Assembly: GCA_020349945.1 (NCBI GenBank)
Contig: CP070704.1
Span: 2,469,587-2,510,933, forward strand
Length of the DNA: 41,347 nucleotides
DNA from: Deltaproteobacteria bacterium
GTDB taxonomy: Bacteria > Desulfobacterota > DSM-4660 > Desulfatiglandales > B25-G16
Direction of reading: 5' to 3'
Within the stretch, counting starts at the first letter, position 1. Every line of letters begins with the position of its first letter. The notes under the pieces were generated by a model. The model searched no databases. It was not told where the DNA came from and worked only from the letters and a program-made list of their open reading frames with translations. Made by a program: the position numbers and the translations under genes. This document shows positions 16,531 through 25,793 of this stretch, one piece after another.

Positions 16531-17172
16531 ATGAAGTTTTTTATCGACACAGCAAACCTTGAAGAGATAGAAAGGGCCAATGAACTTGGTCTACTGGATG
16601 GGGTGACAACTAACCCTACACTGGTAGCAAAAGAGGGAAGAGATTTTGAAGAATTAATTAAGGAAATATGCAAAATAGTAGATGGCCCGGTGAGCGCAGA
16701 GGTGATAAGCCTTGAGGCAGAGGGTATGGTTAAGGAGGCAAGGCAACTGGCAAAACTTGCAGATAATATAGTGGTGAAAATCCCCATGATAACCGAAGGG
16801 ATTAAGGCCACCCAGATACTTTCAAAGGAGGATATCACCACCAATGTAACACTGATATTTTCCCCCTTGCAGGCGCTCATAGCAGCAAAAGCGGGTGCTA
16901 CCTTCGTCAGCCCCTTTATCGGTAGACTAGATGATATAAGTAGCGTTGGTATAGGAATAGTAGAAGATATAGTAACGGTATATGAAAATTACGGATTTGA
17001 AACAGAGGTTATTGTGGCAAGCATCCGCAATCCTATCCATGTTCTGGACGCAGCCTTGATTGGTGCCCATATTGCTACAATTCCCTTTAAGGTACTCATC
17101 CAGCTAACCGAACATCCTCTCACAAAGATTGGATTAGATAGATTTTTGGCGGACTGGAAGAAAATGAGGTAA
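16531..17172 (+). CDS. Fructose-6-phosphate aldolase/transaldolase, TalC-type
   Basis: A small class I aldolase-fold enzyme that interconverts sugar phosphates in the non-oxidative pentose phosphate pathway. 213 residues from ATG 16531, the size of the short TalC/FSA group. Motifs: [26 protein letters not shown], the Schiff-base Lys in [21 protein letters not shown] and [10 protein letters not shown] longer frame starts at ATG 16453, but GGAGG sits right before ATG 16531, and MKFFIDTAN is the family N-terminus. Sequence cannot separate aldolase from transaldolase activity; the latter is more common in this group. Confidence 0.93.
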   Translation: MKFFIDTANLEEIERANELGLLDGVTTNPTLVAKEGRDFEELIKEICKIVDGPVSAEVISLEAEGMVKEARQLAKLADNIVVKIPMITEGIKATQILSKEDITTNVTLIFSPLQALIAAKAGATFVSPFIGRLDDISSVGIGIVEDIVTVYENYGFETEVIVASIRNPIHVLDAALIGAHIATIPFKVLIQLTEHPLTKIGLDRFLADWKKMR

Positions 17173-17175
17173 AAA

Positions 17176-17790
17176 ATGCCTCTCTTTAGGTTAATCCTAT
17201 CTGTTGCCATCATCGGAGTACTTTCCTTCAAATATGCACAGGCTGACATCTATCGATTCAGGGATAAGAATGGGGTTTGGCATTTTACCAACGTTCGATC
17301 AGATACGCGGTATCGCCTTTATATCAAGACAGGTGGGATAAAGGGAAGACAATACATTAAAAAATATGATGCCATAATCCATAAGGCAGCAGAACAATTT
17401 GGTGTAGAGGCTGACCTAATAAAGGCCATTATAAAGGCTGAATCATCTTTCAATCCCGATGCGATCTCTGAAAGTGGTGCTCAGGGTCTGATGCAGCTTA
17501 TGCCAGCTACTGCAGGTGATATGAGGGTAGACAATCCCTTTGATCCAGAAGAAAATATCTCCGGCGGCACAAGATACCTTGGTTTACTTCTTGAGAAGTT
17601 TAAACAGGATAAAAGATTAGCTATAGCTGCCTATAATGCAGGTGCTAAAATAGTCGCCAAACACAATTCCGTCCCACCTGTACCCAAGACAAGACGCTTC
17701 GTGGAAAAGGTCATGAAATATTACATGGAATTCAGAAAAAGGGAAGCTGAAGGCTTTAATTATGAACAAAAATCAAGGCCAAATAATTAA
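17176..17790 (+). CDS. Secreted lytic transglycosylase (SLT domain)
   Basis: Cleaves peptidoglycan glycan strands in the periplasm, leaving 1,6-anhydro ends. 204 residues. Residues 1-23 are a signal peptide ending AQA before Asp. Residues 24-~45 resemble a DUF4124 strand (DIYRFRDKNGVWHFTN), and ~60-190 are a Slt/MltE-type domain with catalytic Glu89 in KAESSFNPDAIS, GAQGLMQLMPAT, NPFDPEENI and IAAYNAGA. ATG 17176 is 3 bases after the transaldolase stop. Its 3' end overlaps pgsA by 29 bases. Confidence 0.94.
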   Translation: MPLFRLILSVAIIGVLSFKYAQADIYRFRDKNGVWHFTNVRSDTRYRLYIKTGGIKGRQYIKKYDAIIHKAAEQFGVEADLIKAIIKAESSFNPDAISESGAQGLMQLMPATAGDMRVDNPFDPEENISGGTRYLGLLLEKFKQDKRLAIAAYNAGAKIVAKHNSVPPVPKTRRFVEKVMKYYMEFRKREAEGFNYEQKSRPNN

Positions 17791-18319
17791 CCTCCCAAAT
17801 ACTCTGAGTATTATTAGGTTGGTCTTGATTCCGGCAGTGGTTGTTTGCCTGTATTTTCCCGGAAGATTAGGCAGTTTCTTAGCCGCCCTCTTTTTTGGAC
17901 TTGCTGCTATAACAGATCTCCTGGATGGATTCTATGCCCGGAGATACAAAATCGTCACCCCTTTGGGTAAGTTCCTTGATCCCCTAGCTGACAAATTGCT
18001 GGTCTCGGTAACCATGATCATGCTTGTGGCCCTGGACAGAGCTCCTGCCTGGATTGTCATCCTCATTATCGGAAGGGAAATGGCAGTCACAGGATTGAGG
18101 GGTATTGCTGTGGCTGAAGGTAAGGTTATTGAGGCAAGCTCTCTTGGAAAATACAAGACAATATTCCAATCGGTGGCCCTCATATGCCTTGCTTTGCACT
18201 ACCAGTATTTTGAGGTCGATTTCCATGACGTTGGAATGACTTTTCTCTGGGGGGCTTTAATATTAACTATGTGGTCTGGATGGTTATACTTTCGAATGAT
18301 CAAGAGGGCACTCCTCTAG
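17762..18319 (+). CDS. pgsA: CDP-diacylglycerol-glycerol-3-phosphate 3-phosphatidyltransferase
   Basis: Makes phosphatidylglycerol phosphate at the inner membrane. 185 residues with several hydrophobic segments. The complete CDP-alcohol phosphatidyltransferase signature D-x2-DG-x2-AR-x8-G-x3-D-x3-D is visible in DLLDGFYAR followed by GKFLDPLADK. N-terminal NLPNTLSIIRLVLIPAVV is typical of PgsA. It starts at ATG 17762 inside the transglycosylase gene, so the two are translationally linked and close the lysA-to-pgsA string. Confidence 0.95.
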   Translation: MNKNQGQIINLPNTLSIIRLVLIPAVVVCLYFPGRLGSFLAALFFGLAAITDLLDGFYARRYKIVTPLGKFLDPLADKLLVSVTMIMLVALDRAPAWIVILIIGREMAVTGLRGIAVAEGKVIEASSLGKYKTIFQSVALICLALHYQYFEVDFHDVGMTFLWGALILTMWSGWLYFRMIKRALL

Positions 18320-18338
18320 AAACCCTGGCATTTTTTTA

Positions 18339-18366
18339 TTGACAACAGACAAGAAACTGCTAAGAT
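18339..18366 (+). promoter_or_regulatory. Predicted strong promoter for tRNA-Gly/tRNA-Cys
   Basis: TTGACA (18339-18344), 16-base spacer, TAAGAT (18361-18366). tRNA-Gly begins only 10 bases later, so the primary transcript would have almost no leader, as is common for tRNA operons. Confidence 0.75.
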
Positions 18367-18376
18367 GTATCAGAGA

Positions 18377-18452
18377 GCGGGAATAGCTCAGCTGGTAGAG
18401 CATCACGTTGCCAACGTGACGGTCGCCGGTTCAAGTCCGGTTTCCCGCTCCA
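18377..18452 (+). tRNA. tRNA-Gly (anticodon GCC)
   Basis: Acceptor GCGGGAA/TTCCCGC, D arm GCTC/GAGC, anticodon stem CACGT/ACGTG around TGCCA-containing loop (anticodon GCC), T arm CCGG/CCGG with TTCAAGT loop, discriminator T, encoded CCA at 18450-18452. Six bases separate it from tRNA-Cys. Confidence 0.97.
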
Positions 18453-18458
18453 TGAGAA

Positions 18459-18534
18459 GGCGGCATAGCCAAGTGGCTAAGGCAGCGGTCTGCAAAACCG
18501 TTTGACACCGGTTCGAATCCGGTTGCCGCCTCCA
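18459..18534 (+). tRNA. tRNA-Cys (anticodon GCA)
   Basis: Acceptor GGCGGCA/TGCCGCC, anticodon loop CTGCAAA (anticodon GCA) on stem CGGT/ACCG, T arm CCGG/CCGG with TTCGAAT loop, discriminator T as usual for Cys, encoded CCA at 18532-18534. It shares the promoter of tRNA-Gly. Confidence 0.97.
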
Positions 18535-18573
18535 ATGAGACACAATATGATTTAGCTCAATTCTTCTATTCTT

Positions 18574-19485
18574 ATGGCCTCAAAAAAGTCTACTATTGTA
18601 TTCCTTCCTAGAGGATCAAATAAGATAAGAAAAATTGGCGTTCCTAACACACTGATCTTTATTCTTACCCCTCTTTTTTTTCTGATAGCCATCGGAATCG
18701 CGTGGCTCATTACCGATTACAGAAAAATCAAAACCCAGATACCAGAATTAAATTATCTAAGGAAGGAAAACAGGGCTCAAAAAACGCACCTCATTGCCTT
18801 GAGCAAAAAGATCAACCAAATCGGTCAAAGGATGGCCAAGCTACAAGAATTTGAGCACAAGTTAAGGGTTATGACAAGCTTAGAGCCATCTGGGGAAGAG
18901 GATCAATTTTTGAGCCTTGGAGGCTCAAATGTTAATACCCCCACGTCAGATTATCAAATGGAGGAGGTTCATAATAACGGGCTAGTCCATCAAATGCATA
19001 AATCCCTGGAGAATCTGGAAACAGAAATGGCTATGACCTCCATATCCCAAACAGAATTGAGCAATTTCTTGAAGGAGCAGAAATCCATTCTGGCCTGTAC
19101 ACCATCTATCAATCCAACCGAAGGATGGTTCTCTTCTAGATTTGGCTACAGGATCTCACCGTTTACAAATCAAAGGGAATTTCACAAAGGACTGGATATA
19201 GGGACCAGGATCGGGACACCTGTAATTGCACCAGCCGACGGATTAGTTGTATCTGCGGGCAGGGAAGGCAACTTCGGCAACATGATTGCTATCAATCATG
19301 GATATAGCCTGATGACAAGGTATGGACATTTGCATAAATTCCGCGTAAAGAAAGGGCAGCATGTTAAAAGGGGTGAAATAATAGCCGAGGTTGGAAAAAC
19401 CGGCCGATGCACAGGCCCGCACCTCCACTATGAGGTACTTCTCAATGGCGTCCCCGTAAACCCTCTTCGTTACATATTAGATTGA
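18574..19485 (+). CDS. Membrane-anchored M23 (LytM) peptidase family protein
   Basis: 303 residues: short cytoplasmic N-terminus, transmembrane helix ~27-47, a coiled-coil-like periplasmic stretch (~55-110), a linker, and a C-terminal LytM domain. The zinc-site motifs are intact: HKGLDIG (His and Asp), and GPHLHYEV (HxH), with GNMIAINHG, RYGHLHK and VGKTGRCTG between them. An intact site favours a true endopeptidase acting on peptidoglycan cross-bridges over a degenerate EnvC-type activator. ATG 18574 has no clear ribosome binding site and lies 39 bases after tRNA-Cys, so it may be read from the tRNA promoter. Confidence 0.93.
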   Translation: MASKKSTIVFLPRGSNKIRKIGVPNTLIFILTPLFFLIAIGIAWLITDYRKIKTQIPELNYLRKENRAQKTHLIALSKKINQIGQRMAKLQEFEHKLRVMTSLEPSGEEDQFLSLGGSNVNTPTSDYQMEEVHNNGLVHQMHKSLENLETEMAMTSISQTELSNFLKEQKSILACTPSINPTEGWFSSRFGYRISPFTNQREFHKGLDIGTRIGTPVIAPADGLVVSAGREGNFGNMIAINHGYSLMTRYGHLHKFRVKKGQHVKRGEIIAEVGKTGRCTGPHLHYEVLLNGVPVNPLRYILD

Positions 19486-19735
19486 TTTGCACCCGTCGCT
19501 TGGGGGAGTATTTGTTAGCCCCTCTCATCTTCGTGTAACCTTATTATCATACAAAACCATTAACCCTATAAGGTCGTTTGTGGACTTCTGCCTCTAAATT
19601 TGGTACATTTATCTTTACTAAACCTGCACATTATCGTGCAATATTCAATAAGTTACGCAATAGGGTAATTGATACTTGAATTTTTCTTTATAAATGTTTA
19701 ATCAGAAGGAAAGATAATCGAAAGGGAATTTCTGT

Positions 19736-22573
19736 ATGTTAGGTAAACTTTTCAAGGATATTGTCGGGAGCAAAAACGAAAGAGAACTTAAAAAACTTGC
19801 TCCAATAGTCACACAGATCAATGAGCTTGAACCCCACTATAAAGGCCTCACTGATACCCAACTGAGGGGCAAGACAGTGGAATTTAGGGAGAGGATAGCA
19901 AAGGGTGAGGCCTTGGATGATATTTTACCTGAGGCCTATGCCGCTGTGAGAGAAGCCTCGGTAAGGGTCTTAGGCATGAGGCATTTTGATGTGCAGCTCT
20001 TAGGAGGCGTTGCCCTCCATCATGGCAAGATAGCAGAAATGAAAACAGGTGAAGGCAAAACACTGGCCGCTACCCTCCCTCTATACCTAAACGCCCTTTT
20101 AGAACGCGGTTCCCACCTGGTTACGGTGAATGACTATCTTGCCAAAAGAGACGCTGAGTGGATGGGTGGAATATACCAATTCTTAGGGATGTCTGTCGGT
20201 GTTATTGTGCACGATATGGATGATCACGAAAGAAAGATTGCCTACAACGCCGATATAACATATGGCACTAACAATGAATTCGGTTTTGATTACCTCAGGG
20301 ATAATATGAAGTTCTCATTAGAAGACTGTGTGCAGAGGGAGCTCCATTTTGCCATTGTTGATGAGGTAGACAGTATTCTCATTGATGAAGCCAGGACTCC
20401 TCTGATAATCTCAGGTCCCATCGAGCGGAGTAAAGATATCTATTATGCCACACTCAAAGACTTGATCATTGAACTTAAAGGGCACCAAGATAGGGTTATT
20501 AGGTCCGTCCTCAATAGGGCAGAGGCGCGGATGAGGGAAGGCACGGATGATGATAAGACAGTCGAATTGCTACTTCAAGTGAAGAGGGGTGACCCAAAGA
20601 ATCCACGGTTTCTTGACCTTATTGCCAGGGAACCAGGATTAAAAAAAATGATCGATAGGATGGAATCCTTTCTTGCAGCCCAAAAGAGCCTCCATGTCTT
20701 GGATGAAGAACTTTACTGCGTCATCGATGAGCAAGATCGTAGTGCAAACTGGACAGATAAGGGGCTAAGACTGTTATCCGGAGATCAACAAGATGCCTTT
20801 GTTATCCCTGATCTGATCGAGGGACTCCAAGAAATCGATAACGACCCTCAATTGAACTTCAGGGAAAAGAAAAGGTATAAGCGAGAATTGGAGGCGAAAT
20901 ATTCGGAAACATCCGATAGAATGCATGCCGCCCAACAGCTGATTAAGGCCTATTGGCTCTTTAATAAGGATGTGGACTACGTTGTCAAGGATGGGCAGGT
21001 GATAATCGTGGATGAATTTACCGGTAGACTTATGCCAGGTAGGAGGTGGAGCGATGGGTTACATCAGGCCATTGAGGCAAAGGAAAGTGTTAATGTTGCA
21101 GAAGAGAATCAAACCCTGGCTACCATAACCTTTCAAAATTACTTCAGGATGTATGAAAACCTCGCTGGAATGACCGGAACAGCTGATACAGAGGCCCCGG
21201 AATTCAAAAAGATCTATGATCTTGATGTACTGGTAATACCGACCCATAAAAAAATGATCAGGGATGATTATCCAGACGTTATTTACAAGACCGAGAGGGA
21301 GAAATTCAAAGCAGTTGGTGAAGAAATCAAGAAATTGCATAAAAAGGGTCAACCTGTACTTGTTGGTACAATATCAATCGAAAAATCTGAGAGACTAAGC
21401 AAGATGCTTAAAAGAGAGGGCATCAAACACCAGGTCTTAAATGCCAAAAACCATGAAAGAGAGGCCGAGATTATTGCCCAGGCCGGACAAAATGGAACTG
21501 TTACCATATCCACAAATATGGCTGGTAGGGGAACCGATATAGTGTTAGGTGATGGTGTGCCAGAACTGGGTGGGTTGCATGTCCTTGGTACGGAGAGGCA
21601 CGAAAGCAGAAGGATTGATAATCAACTGAGAGGACGTTCAGGACGGCAGGGAGATCGAGGCTCTTCACGGTTCTATCTTTCCTTGGAAGACGATCTCATG
21701 AGGATCTTCGGCTCAGAAAGAATTGCCTCTGTCATGGATAGACTCGGTATGGAAGAGGATCAGCCAATAGAACACCAAATCATCTCAAGGGCGATTGAAG
21801 GGGCCCAGAAAAGGGTCGAAGGCATGAACTTCAACATCCGAAAAAGCCTTCTTGAATATGATGATGTGATGAACCAACAACGGAAGGTAATATACGGCCA
21901 GAGAAGGGGAATACTGAAGGGTGATCACCTTAAGGAAACCATAGTGGGTATGATTGACGAGCTGGCAGAGGCAGCGGTTTTAGATACCATTGATCCCAAA
22001 ATCTTTCCAGAGGAATGGAACTTGAGCCCACTTTCAGAGTATATGTATAATGTATTTGGGTTCTTACCCAGGTTTTCCAAAGGAGAGATGAAGGATCTAA
22101 CGCAGGCTACTTTGATAGATACGTTAACACAGCAGGCCTTAGATTCATATGAGAAAAAAGAGAAGGAGATCGATCCTCAATCCTTTCATTTTCTGCAAAA
22201 AATGGCCATGCTACAGGCAATCGATGAACTCTGGATGGACCATCTTCTCGCTATGGACCAGCTAAAAGAGGGTATCGGCCTAAGGGGATACGGCCAGATG
22301 GATCCTCTCAAGGAGTATCAGAAAGAGGGTTACGGCATGTTCCTCTCAATGGTGGAAGGAATTAAGGAAAATACCCTCAAAACACTTTTCAGGGTAAGAA
22401 TAGCCCCCCAGGAACGGCCCCCCATTGTAGCTCCCAAGAGGAGGGAAATAGTTTTCAGTCATGGTGATAACGGAGGCAAGTCTCCAGTCAAGCGAAAGAC
22501 GGCTAAGGTAGGCAGAAATGATCCTTGCCCGTGCGGAAGCGGGAAAAAATACAAACGCTGCTGTGGTAGATGA
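19736..22573 (+). CDS. secA: Protein translocase ATPase SecA
   Basis: The motor that pushes preproteins through SecYEG. 945 residues. Motifs: [14 protein letters not shown] (Walker A), [86 protein letters not shown], and the C-terminal SecB/lipid-binding zinc motif [13 protein letters not shown]. It is longer than the 901 residues of E. coli SecA because of extra sequence in the preprotein-crosslinking region (about residues 250-370), a kind of insertion known in some lineages. ATG 19736 stands at the family N-terminus. The TGA at its end overlaps the argJ start (ATGA). Confidence 0.98.
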   Translation: MLGKLFKDIVGSKNERELKKLAPIVTQINELEPHYKGLTDTQLRGKTVEFRERIAKGEALDDILPEAYAAVREASVRVLGMRHFDVQLLGGVALHHGKIAEMKTGEGKTLAATLPLYLNALLERGSHLVTVNDYLAKRDAEWMGGIYQFLGMSVGVIVHDMDDHERKIAYNADITYGTNNEFGFDYLRDNMKFSLEDCVQRELHFAIVDEVDSILIDEARTPLIISGPIERSKDIYYATLKDLIIELKGHQDRVIRSVLNRAEARMREGTDDDKTVELLLQVKRGDPKNPRFLDLIAREPGLKKMIDRMESFLAAQKSLHVLDEELYCVIDEQDRSANWTDKGLRLLSGDQQDAFVIPDLIEGLQEIDNDPQLNFREKKRYKRELEAKYSETSDRMHAAQQLIKAYWLFNKDVDYVVKDGQVIIVDEFTGRLMPGRRWSDGLHQAIEAKESVNVAEENQTLATITFQNYFRMYENLAGMTGTADTEAPEFKKIYDLDVLVIPTHKKMIRDDYPDVIYKTEREKFKAVGEEIKKLHKKGQPVLVGTISIEKSERLSKMLKREGIKHQVLNAKNHEREAEIIAQAGQNGTVTISTNMAGRGTDIVLGDGVPELGGLHVLGTERHESRRIDNQLRGRSGRQGDRGSSRFYLSLEDDLMRIFGSERIASVMDRLGMEEDQPIEHQIISRAIEGAQKRVEGMNFNIRKSLLEYDDVMNQQRKVIYGQRRGILKGDHLKETIVGMIDELAEAAVLDTIDPKIFPEEWNLSPLSEYMYNVFGFLPRFSKGEMKDLTQATLIDTLTQQALDSYEKKEKEIDPQSFHFLQKMAMLQAIDELWMDHLLAMDQLKEGIGLRGYGQMDPLKEYQKEGYGMFLSMVEGIKENTLKTLFRVRIAPQERPPIVAPKRREIVFSHGDNGGKSPVKRKTAKVGRNDPCPCGSGKKYKRCCGR

Positions 22574-23763
22574 AAAAATACAATAACTATTCCGTTCCAG
22601 GATTTCTTGCCTCTGCGGTTTCTGCTGGCCTGAACAAGGACGGCCATTTGGATCTTTCCTTGATCCTTTCCCAAAAGGAGGCGGTGGGAGCGGGGGTATT
22701 TACGACTAATCAAGTTAAGGCCGCCCCGGTTCTCTTGAGTCAGGAAAGGATAAAAAACCGCTTCCTAAGAGCGGTTATCGCCAATACCGGCTATGCCAAT
22801 GCCTGTACCGGTATTCAAGGATTAAACGATGCCATTGAAACAGCAGATACGGTTGCCAAGGGATTAGGCATCCGTCCAGAGGAGACAGTTGTTGCCTCAA
22901 CAGGAGTTATCGGGGCCTACCTACCATTGGATAGGATAAAAAAGGCTATTCCAAACCTCATAAAAAATCTCTCCCCTCATGGATTTCAATCTGTTGCCGA
23001 GGCTTTAATGACCACAGATTCATTTCCCAAAATGAGTTATTTTGAAGGGAATGCTGGTGGATATCCCTTTCACTTATTGGGATTAGCTAAAGGGGCTGGT
23101 ATGATCATGCCAAATATGGCGACCATGCTTTCTTTCCTGCTTACAGACATATATATTGATTCCCAGACCTTATGGCCTGTCTTTCGATCAGCTGCTGACC
23201 GCACCTTCAACCGAATTACCGTGGACGGAGAGACCAGCACCAATGATATGGTCCTGATTATGGCTAACGGGGTTGCGGGAAATACAAACTTAGATAGGTC
23301 AGACATAAGAGAGTTTGAAAGGGGCTTAACAGATGTTATGCTGGAGTTAGCTCACATGATTGCCAAAGACGGCGAGGGGGCTACCAAGGTAGTTATAATT
23401 GAGGTGGACGGTGCAGCAACAAAACATGATGCACATACAGCCGCCAGGGCAGTTGGCAATTCCAACCTGGTTAAAACGGCCATCTTTGGCCAAGACCCTA
23501 ACTGGGGAAGGATTATGGCTGCCATTGGGAGGTCAGGAATTAAGATGGAGGAAAATAAGGTTTGCATATGGATAGATGGGACCAAGATAGTGGATGGCGG
23601 TGTTATGACCAGTGAAAAAGAAGAAAGAGAGGCAGCTGAAAAAATGAAAAAGGAACAGCTAACAATTACTATTCAGCTTAATCAGGGAAGATGGAAAGAC
23701 AGGATAGTAACCTGTGATTTGACCTATGATTATATAAGGATAAATGCCGGCTATAGGACCTGA
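22570..23763 (+). CDS. argJ: Bifunctional glutamate N-acetyltransferase/ornithine acetyltransferase
   Basis: Recycles the acetyl group in arginine synthesis (N-acetylornithine + glutamate to ornithine + N-acetylglutamate). 397 residues. The autoprocessing site is [15 protein letters not shown], where the Thr of ATML becomes the N-terminal nucleophile of the beta chain. Other motifs: [48 protein letters not shown] and [17 protein letters not shown]. Its start overlaps the secA stop by 4 bases, so it is co-translated with secA. Whether it is mono- or bifunctional cannot be read from the sequence. Confidence 0.97.
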   Translation: MKKYNNYSVPGFLASAVSAGLNKDGHLDLSLILSQKEAVGAGVFTTNQVKAAPVLLSQERIKNRFLRAVIANTGYANACTGIQGLNDAIETADTVAKGLGIRPEETVVASTGVIGAYLPLDRIKKAIPNLIKNLSPHGFQSVAEALMTTDSFPKMSYFEGNAGGYPFHLLGLAKGAGMIMPNMATMLSFLLTDIYIDSQTLWPVFRSAADRTFNRITVDGETSTNDMVLIMANGVAGNTNLDRSDIREFERGLTDVMLELAHMIAKDGEGATKVVIIEVDGAATKHDAHTAARAVGNSNLVKTAIFGQDPNWGRIMAAIGRSGIKMEENKVCIWIDGTKIVDGGVMTSEKEEREAAEKMKKEQLTITIQLNQGRWKDRIVTCDLTYDYIRINAGYRT

Positions 23764-24760
23764 AAGCTGCGATCTATTTGAAAATGCTATGATAGATAAT
23801 CACCAAACAACCCTTGTTACAGGAGTGGCAGGTTTTATTGGCTTTCATATAGCCCGATCACTACTTGATAAGGGTGATAGGGTAATCGGCATAGATAACC
23901 TCAATCCCTATTATGATATCTCTTTAAAAAAGGCCAGACTGGAACAGATAATCTCTCATCATAATCTCACCTTCTATCACAAAGATATTAACGATCTCGG
24001 CGCCCTCAAGAAGATATTCTCCCAGCACCACATAGATAAGGTTTGTAACCTGGCGGCCCAGGCTGGTGTAAGATACTCAATCCAAAACCCCTTTACCTAT
24101 CAGGAGAGCAATATTAGGGGCTTTCTCAACCTACTGGAAATGGCACGGCAATTCCCTATAAAGAACTTCGTCTTTGCCTCTTCATCATCTGTTTATGGTA
24201 ATAACAAAAAGCTGCCTTTTGCCGTTGAAGACAGTGTTGACACCCCAATCTCCCTATATGGAGTAACCAAGAGAACTAACGAACTGATGGCATACGCTTA
24301 CAGCCATCTTTTCAAGATCCCTTTAACCGGGCTGCGCTATTTCACCGTTTATGGGCCATGGGGAAGGCCAGATATGGCCCTTTTTCTTTTTACCAGGTCT
24401 ATCCTGGATGGGAGACCGATAGACATCTATAACTTTGGAAAAATGAAAAGGGATTTTACCTACATAGATGATATTGCAGATGGAACGATCTCTGCCCTGA
24501 ATACTCCTTTTAGTTACGAAATATTTAATCTTGGTAATTCAAAGACTGAGGAGCTGATGGAACTTATAAAGATCATTCAAGAGGAATTGGGTGTCGAGGC
24601 AAAGAAAAACTTCCTTCCTCTTCAGCCTGGTGATGTCCCTGAAACATATGCTAATATAGAAAAGACGAAAAAGATGTTGGGCTTTAATCCAAAAACTTCA
24701 CTCAGGACAGGTATTAGAAAGTTCCTTGCTTGGTATAAGGATTATTATAAAATAGGCTGA
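23744..24760 (+). CDS. NAD-dependent nucleotide-sugar epimerase, UDP-glucuronate 4-epimerase-like
   Basis: An extended short-chain dehydrogenase that inverts C4 of a nucleotide sugar, probably for cell-surface polysaccharide. NAD-binding GVAGFIGFH (GxxGxxG), LNPYYDISLKKARLEQI as in the CapI/LspL type, NLAAQAGVRYS, catalytic SSSVYG and YGVTK (Tyr and Lys), GLRYFTVYGPWGRPDMAL, and RDFTYIDDI. The exact substrate is inferred from CapI-type motifs. ATG 23744 (AAGGA just upstream, overlapping argJ by 20 bases) gives 338 residues; ATG 23789 would start closer to the Rossmann fold but lacks a ribosome binding site. Both remain possible. Confidence 0.92.
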   Translation: MPAIGPESCDLFENAMIDNHQTTLVTGVAGFIGFHIARSLLDKGDRVIGIDNLNPYYDISLKKARLEQIISHHNLTFYHKDINDLGALKKIFSQHHIDKVCNLAAQAGVRYSIQNPFTYQESNIRGFLNLLEMARQFPIKNFVFASSSSVYGNNKKLPFAVEDSVDTPISLYGVTKRTNELMAYAYSHLFKIPLTGLRYFTVYGPWGRPDMALFLFTRSILDGRPIDIYNFGKMKRDFTYIDDIADGTISALNTPFSYEIFNLGNSKTEELMELIKIIQEELGVEAKKNFLPLQPGDVPETYANIEKTKKMLGFNPKTSLRTGIRKFLAWYKDYYKIG

Positions 24761-25245
24761 CCTACAGAAATGTTAACACTGCAGCAAAGTGGACACTTAC
24801 ATCTCCAATGCAAAGATGTAATGCTTCCGTCCAGCGAAGAAACGTCTCTTCCCAAAACCTATCCCTCCTTCCATGGATTATCTGTCTTCCTATAGGACCA
24901 CAAAATCACAGATCTTTTTCTTCCCTCTGGCAATCTTAACATCCCTTGATCTTTGTGCTTGTTGAAAAGCCCTTGAAACGGAAAAGATGCCATAAACAGA
25001 TCCAGAAATGGGGAAAAGCTCAACCTGTTTTTAATTTTCGGATCATTTGGTTGACTTTGTCTCAAAAAGATAGTAAAAACTTCAGAATTTATTTAAAGAT
25101 TCAGGATTCATATCTTCACCGTGTATGATATAACCAGCGGAAATAGAAACCGGCGGTCTTAGGCTCAATATAAAATCGTATTTACACGAATCGAGAGGCC
25201 TTTTGTCTTGTTGAAGTAGCTCGTGTAGGATCAAAATCATAAGAA
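24761..25245. other. Intergenic stretch after the epimerase
   Basis: No gene is supported. Plus-strand promoter-like pairs are TTGACT-17-TAAAAA (25051-25079) and TTGTCT-17-TAGGAT (25203-25231), the latter only 15 bases ahead of the small membrane-anchored gene. Minus-strand reading frames here have no recognisable features. Confidence 0.4.
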
Positions 25246-25602
25246 ATGGAAAAAACATACAAAATAATTACAGTAGTATTGATAAGCATTCTTCTTATAG
25301 GTTTCTTTTTGAGTATATATATAACGACTGATGAAAAAATACCCGACAATGCGGTAGTTGTTGTAACCTTGGAAGATAAACTCTACCATTCTATCCACTT
25401 GGATTATATCTGCATTGCTGGCAAGACCGCAAAGACTATGGTCCTCTCTAAGGCAAAGGAAAGGGGGTTCAAACCAGACCCACATTGCCAAGATCTTGGC
25501 TATTTTAGGGGTAACACCCTTTTTCTCTATCAAAATATCCTTTCAAAGCTTGGGATACAATACAATAGCCGATGGGACAAGAACGGCAACTGGCTCTGGT
25601 GA
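25246..25602 (+). CDS. Small membrane-anchored protein with possible Ada-like metal-binding motif
   Basis: 118 residues. Residues 7-26 form one hydrophobic helix, with the rest predicted outside the cytoplasm. The middle reads VVVTLEDKLYHSIHLDYICIA and then KTMVLSKAKERGFKPDPHC, which resembles the short zinc-fold found after some thermonuclease-like proteins (YH..C, then 'ALxxGYxPCxxC'). Candidate ligands are His48, His51, Cys56, His80 and Cys81. The resemblance is from pattern memory only. The C-terminus is WDKNGNWLW. It precedes the FHA-GAF cyclase on the same strand with a 191-base gap. Function unknown. Confidence 0.65.
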   Translation: MEKTYKIITVVLISILLIGFFLSIYITTDEKIPDNAVVVVTLEDKLYHSIHLDYICIAGKTAKTMVLSKAKERGFKPDPHCQDLGYFRGNTLFLYQNILSKLGIQYNSRWDKNGNWLW

Positions 25603-25793
25603 GGGGCAAATCATTAATCCCCACCCTGTTCGTGCACCCAGGTTGATGGGTGAGATGGCTATGCAATTTACCTTCCTTGGAACCTTCAATATAGATCACC
25701 TTTCCTTGATCCAACAGCCCAGTCTTGCTGGCGGGCGAGATAATATAATGGTTATCTTGCGAGGGTTTCATTAAAAATCTCGGAAAAGAGGAT

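Noticed and set aside
24859..25065. A 68-codon minus-strand reading frame after the epimerase gene
   Set aside because: No motif, no conserved-looking composition, no ribosome binding site; treated as chance in AT-rich DNA.
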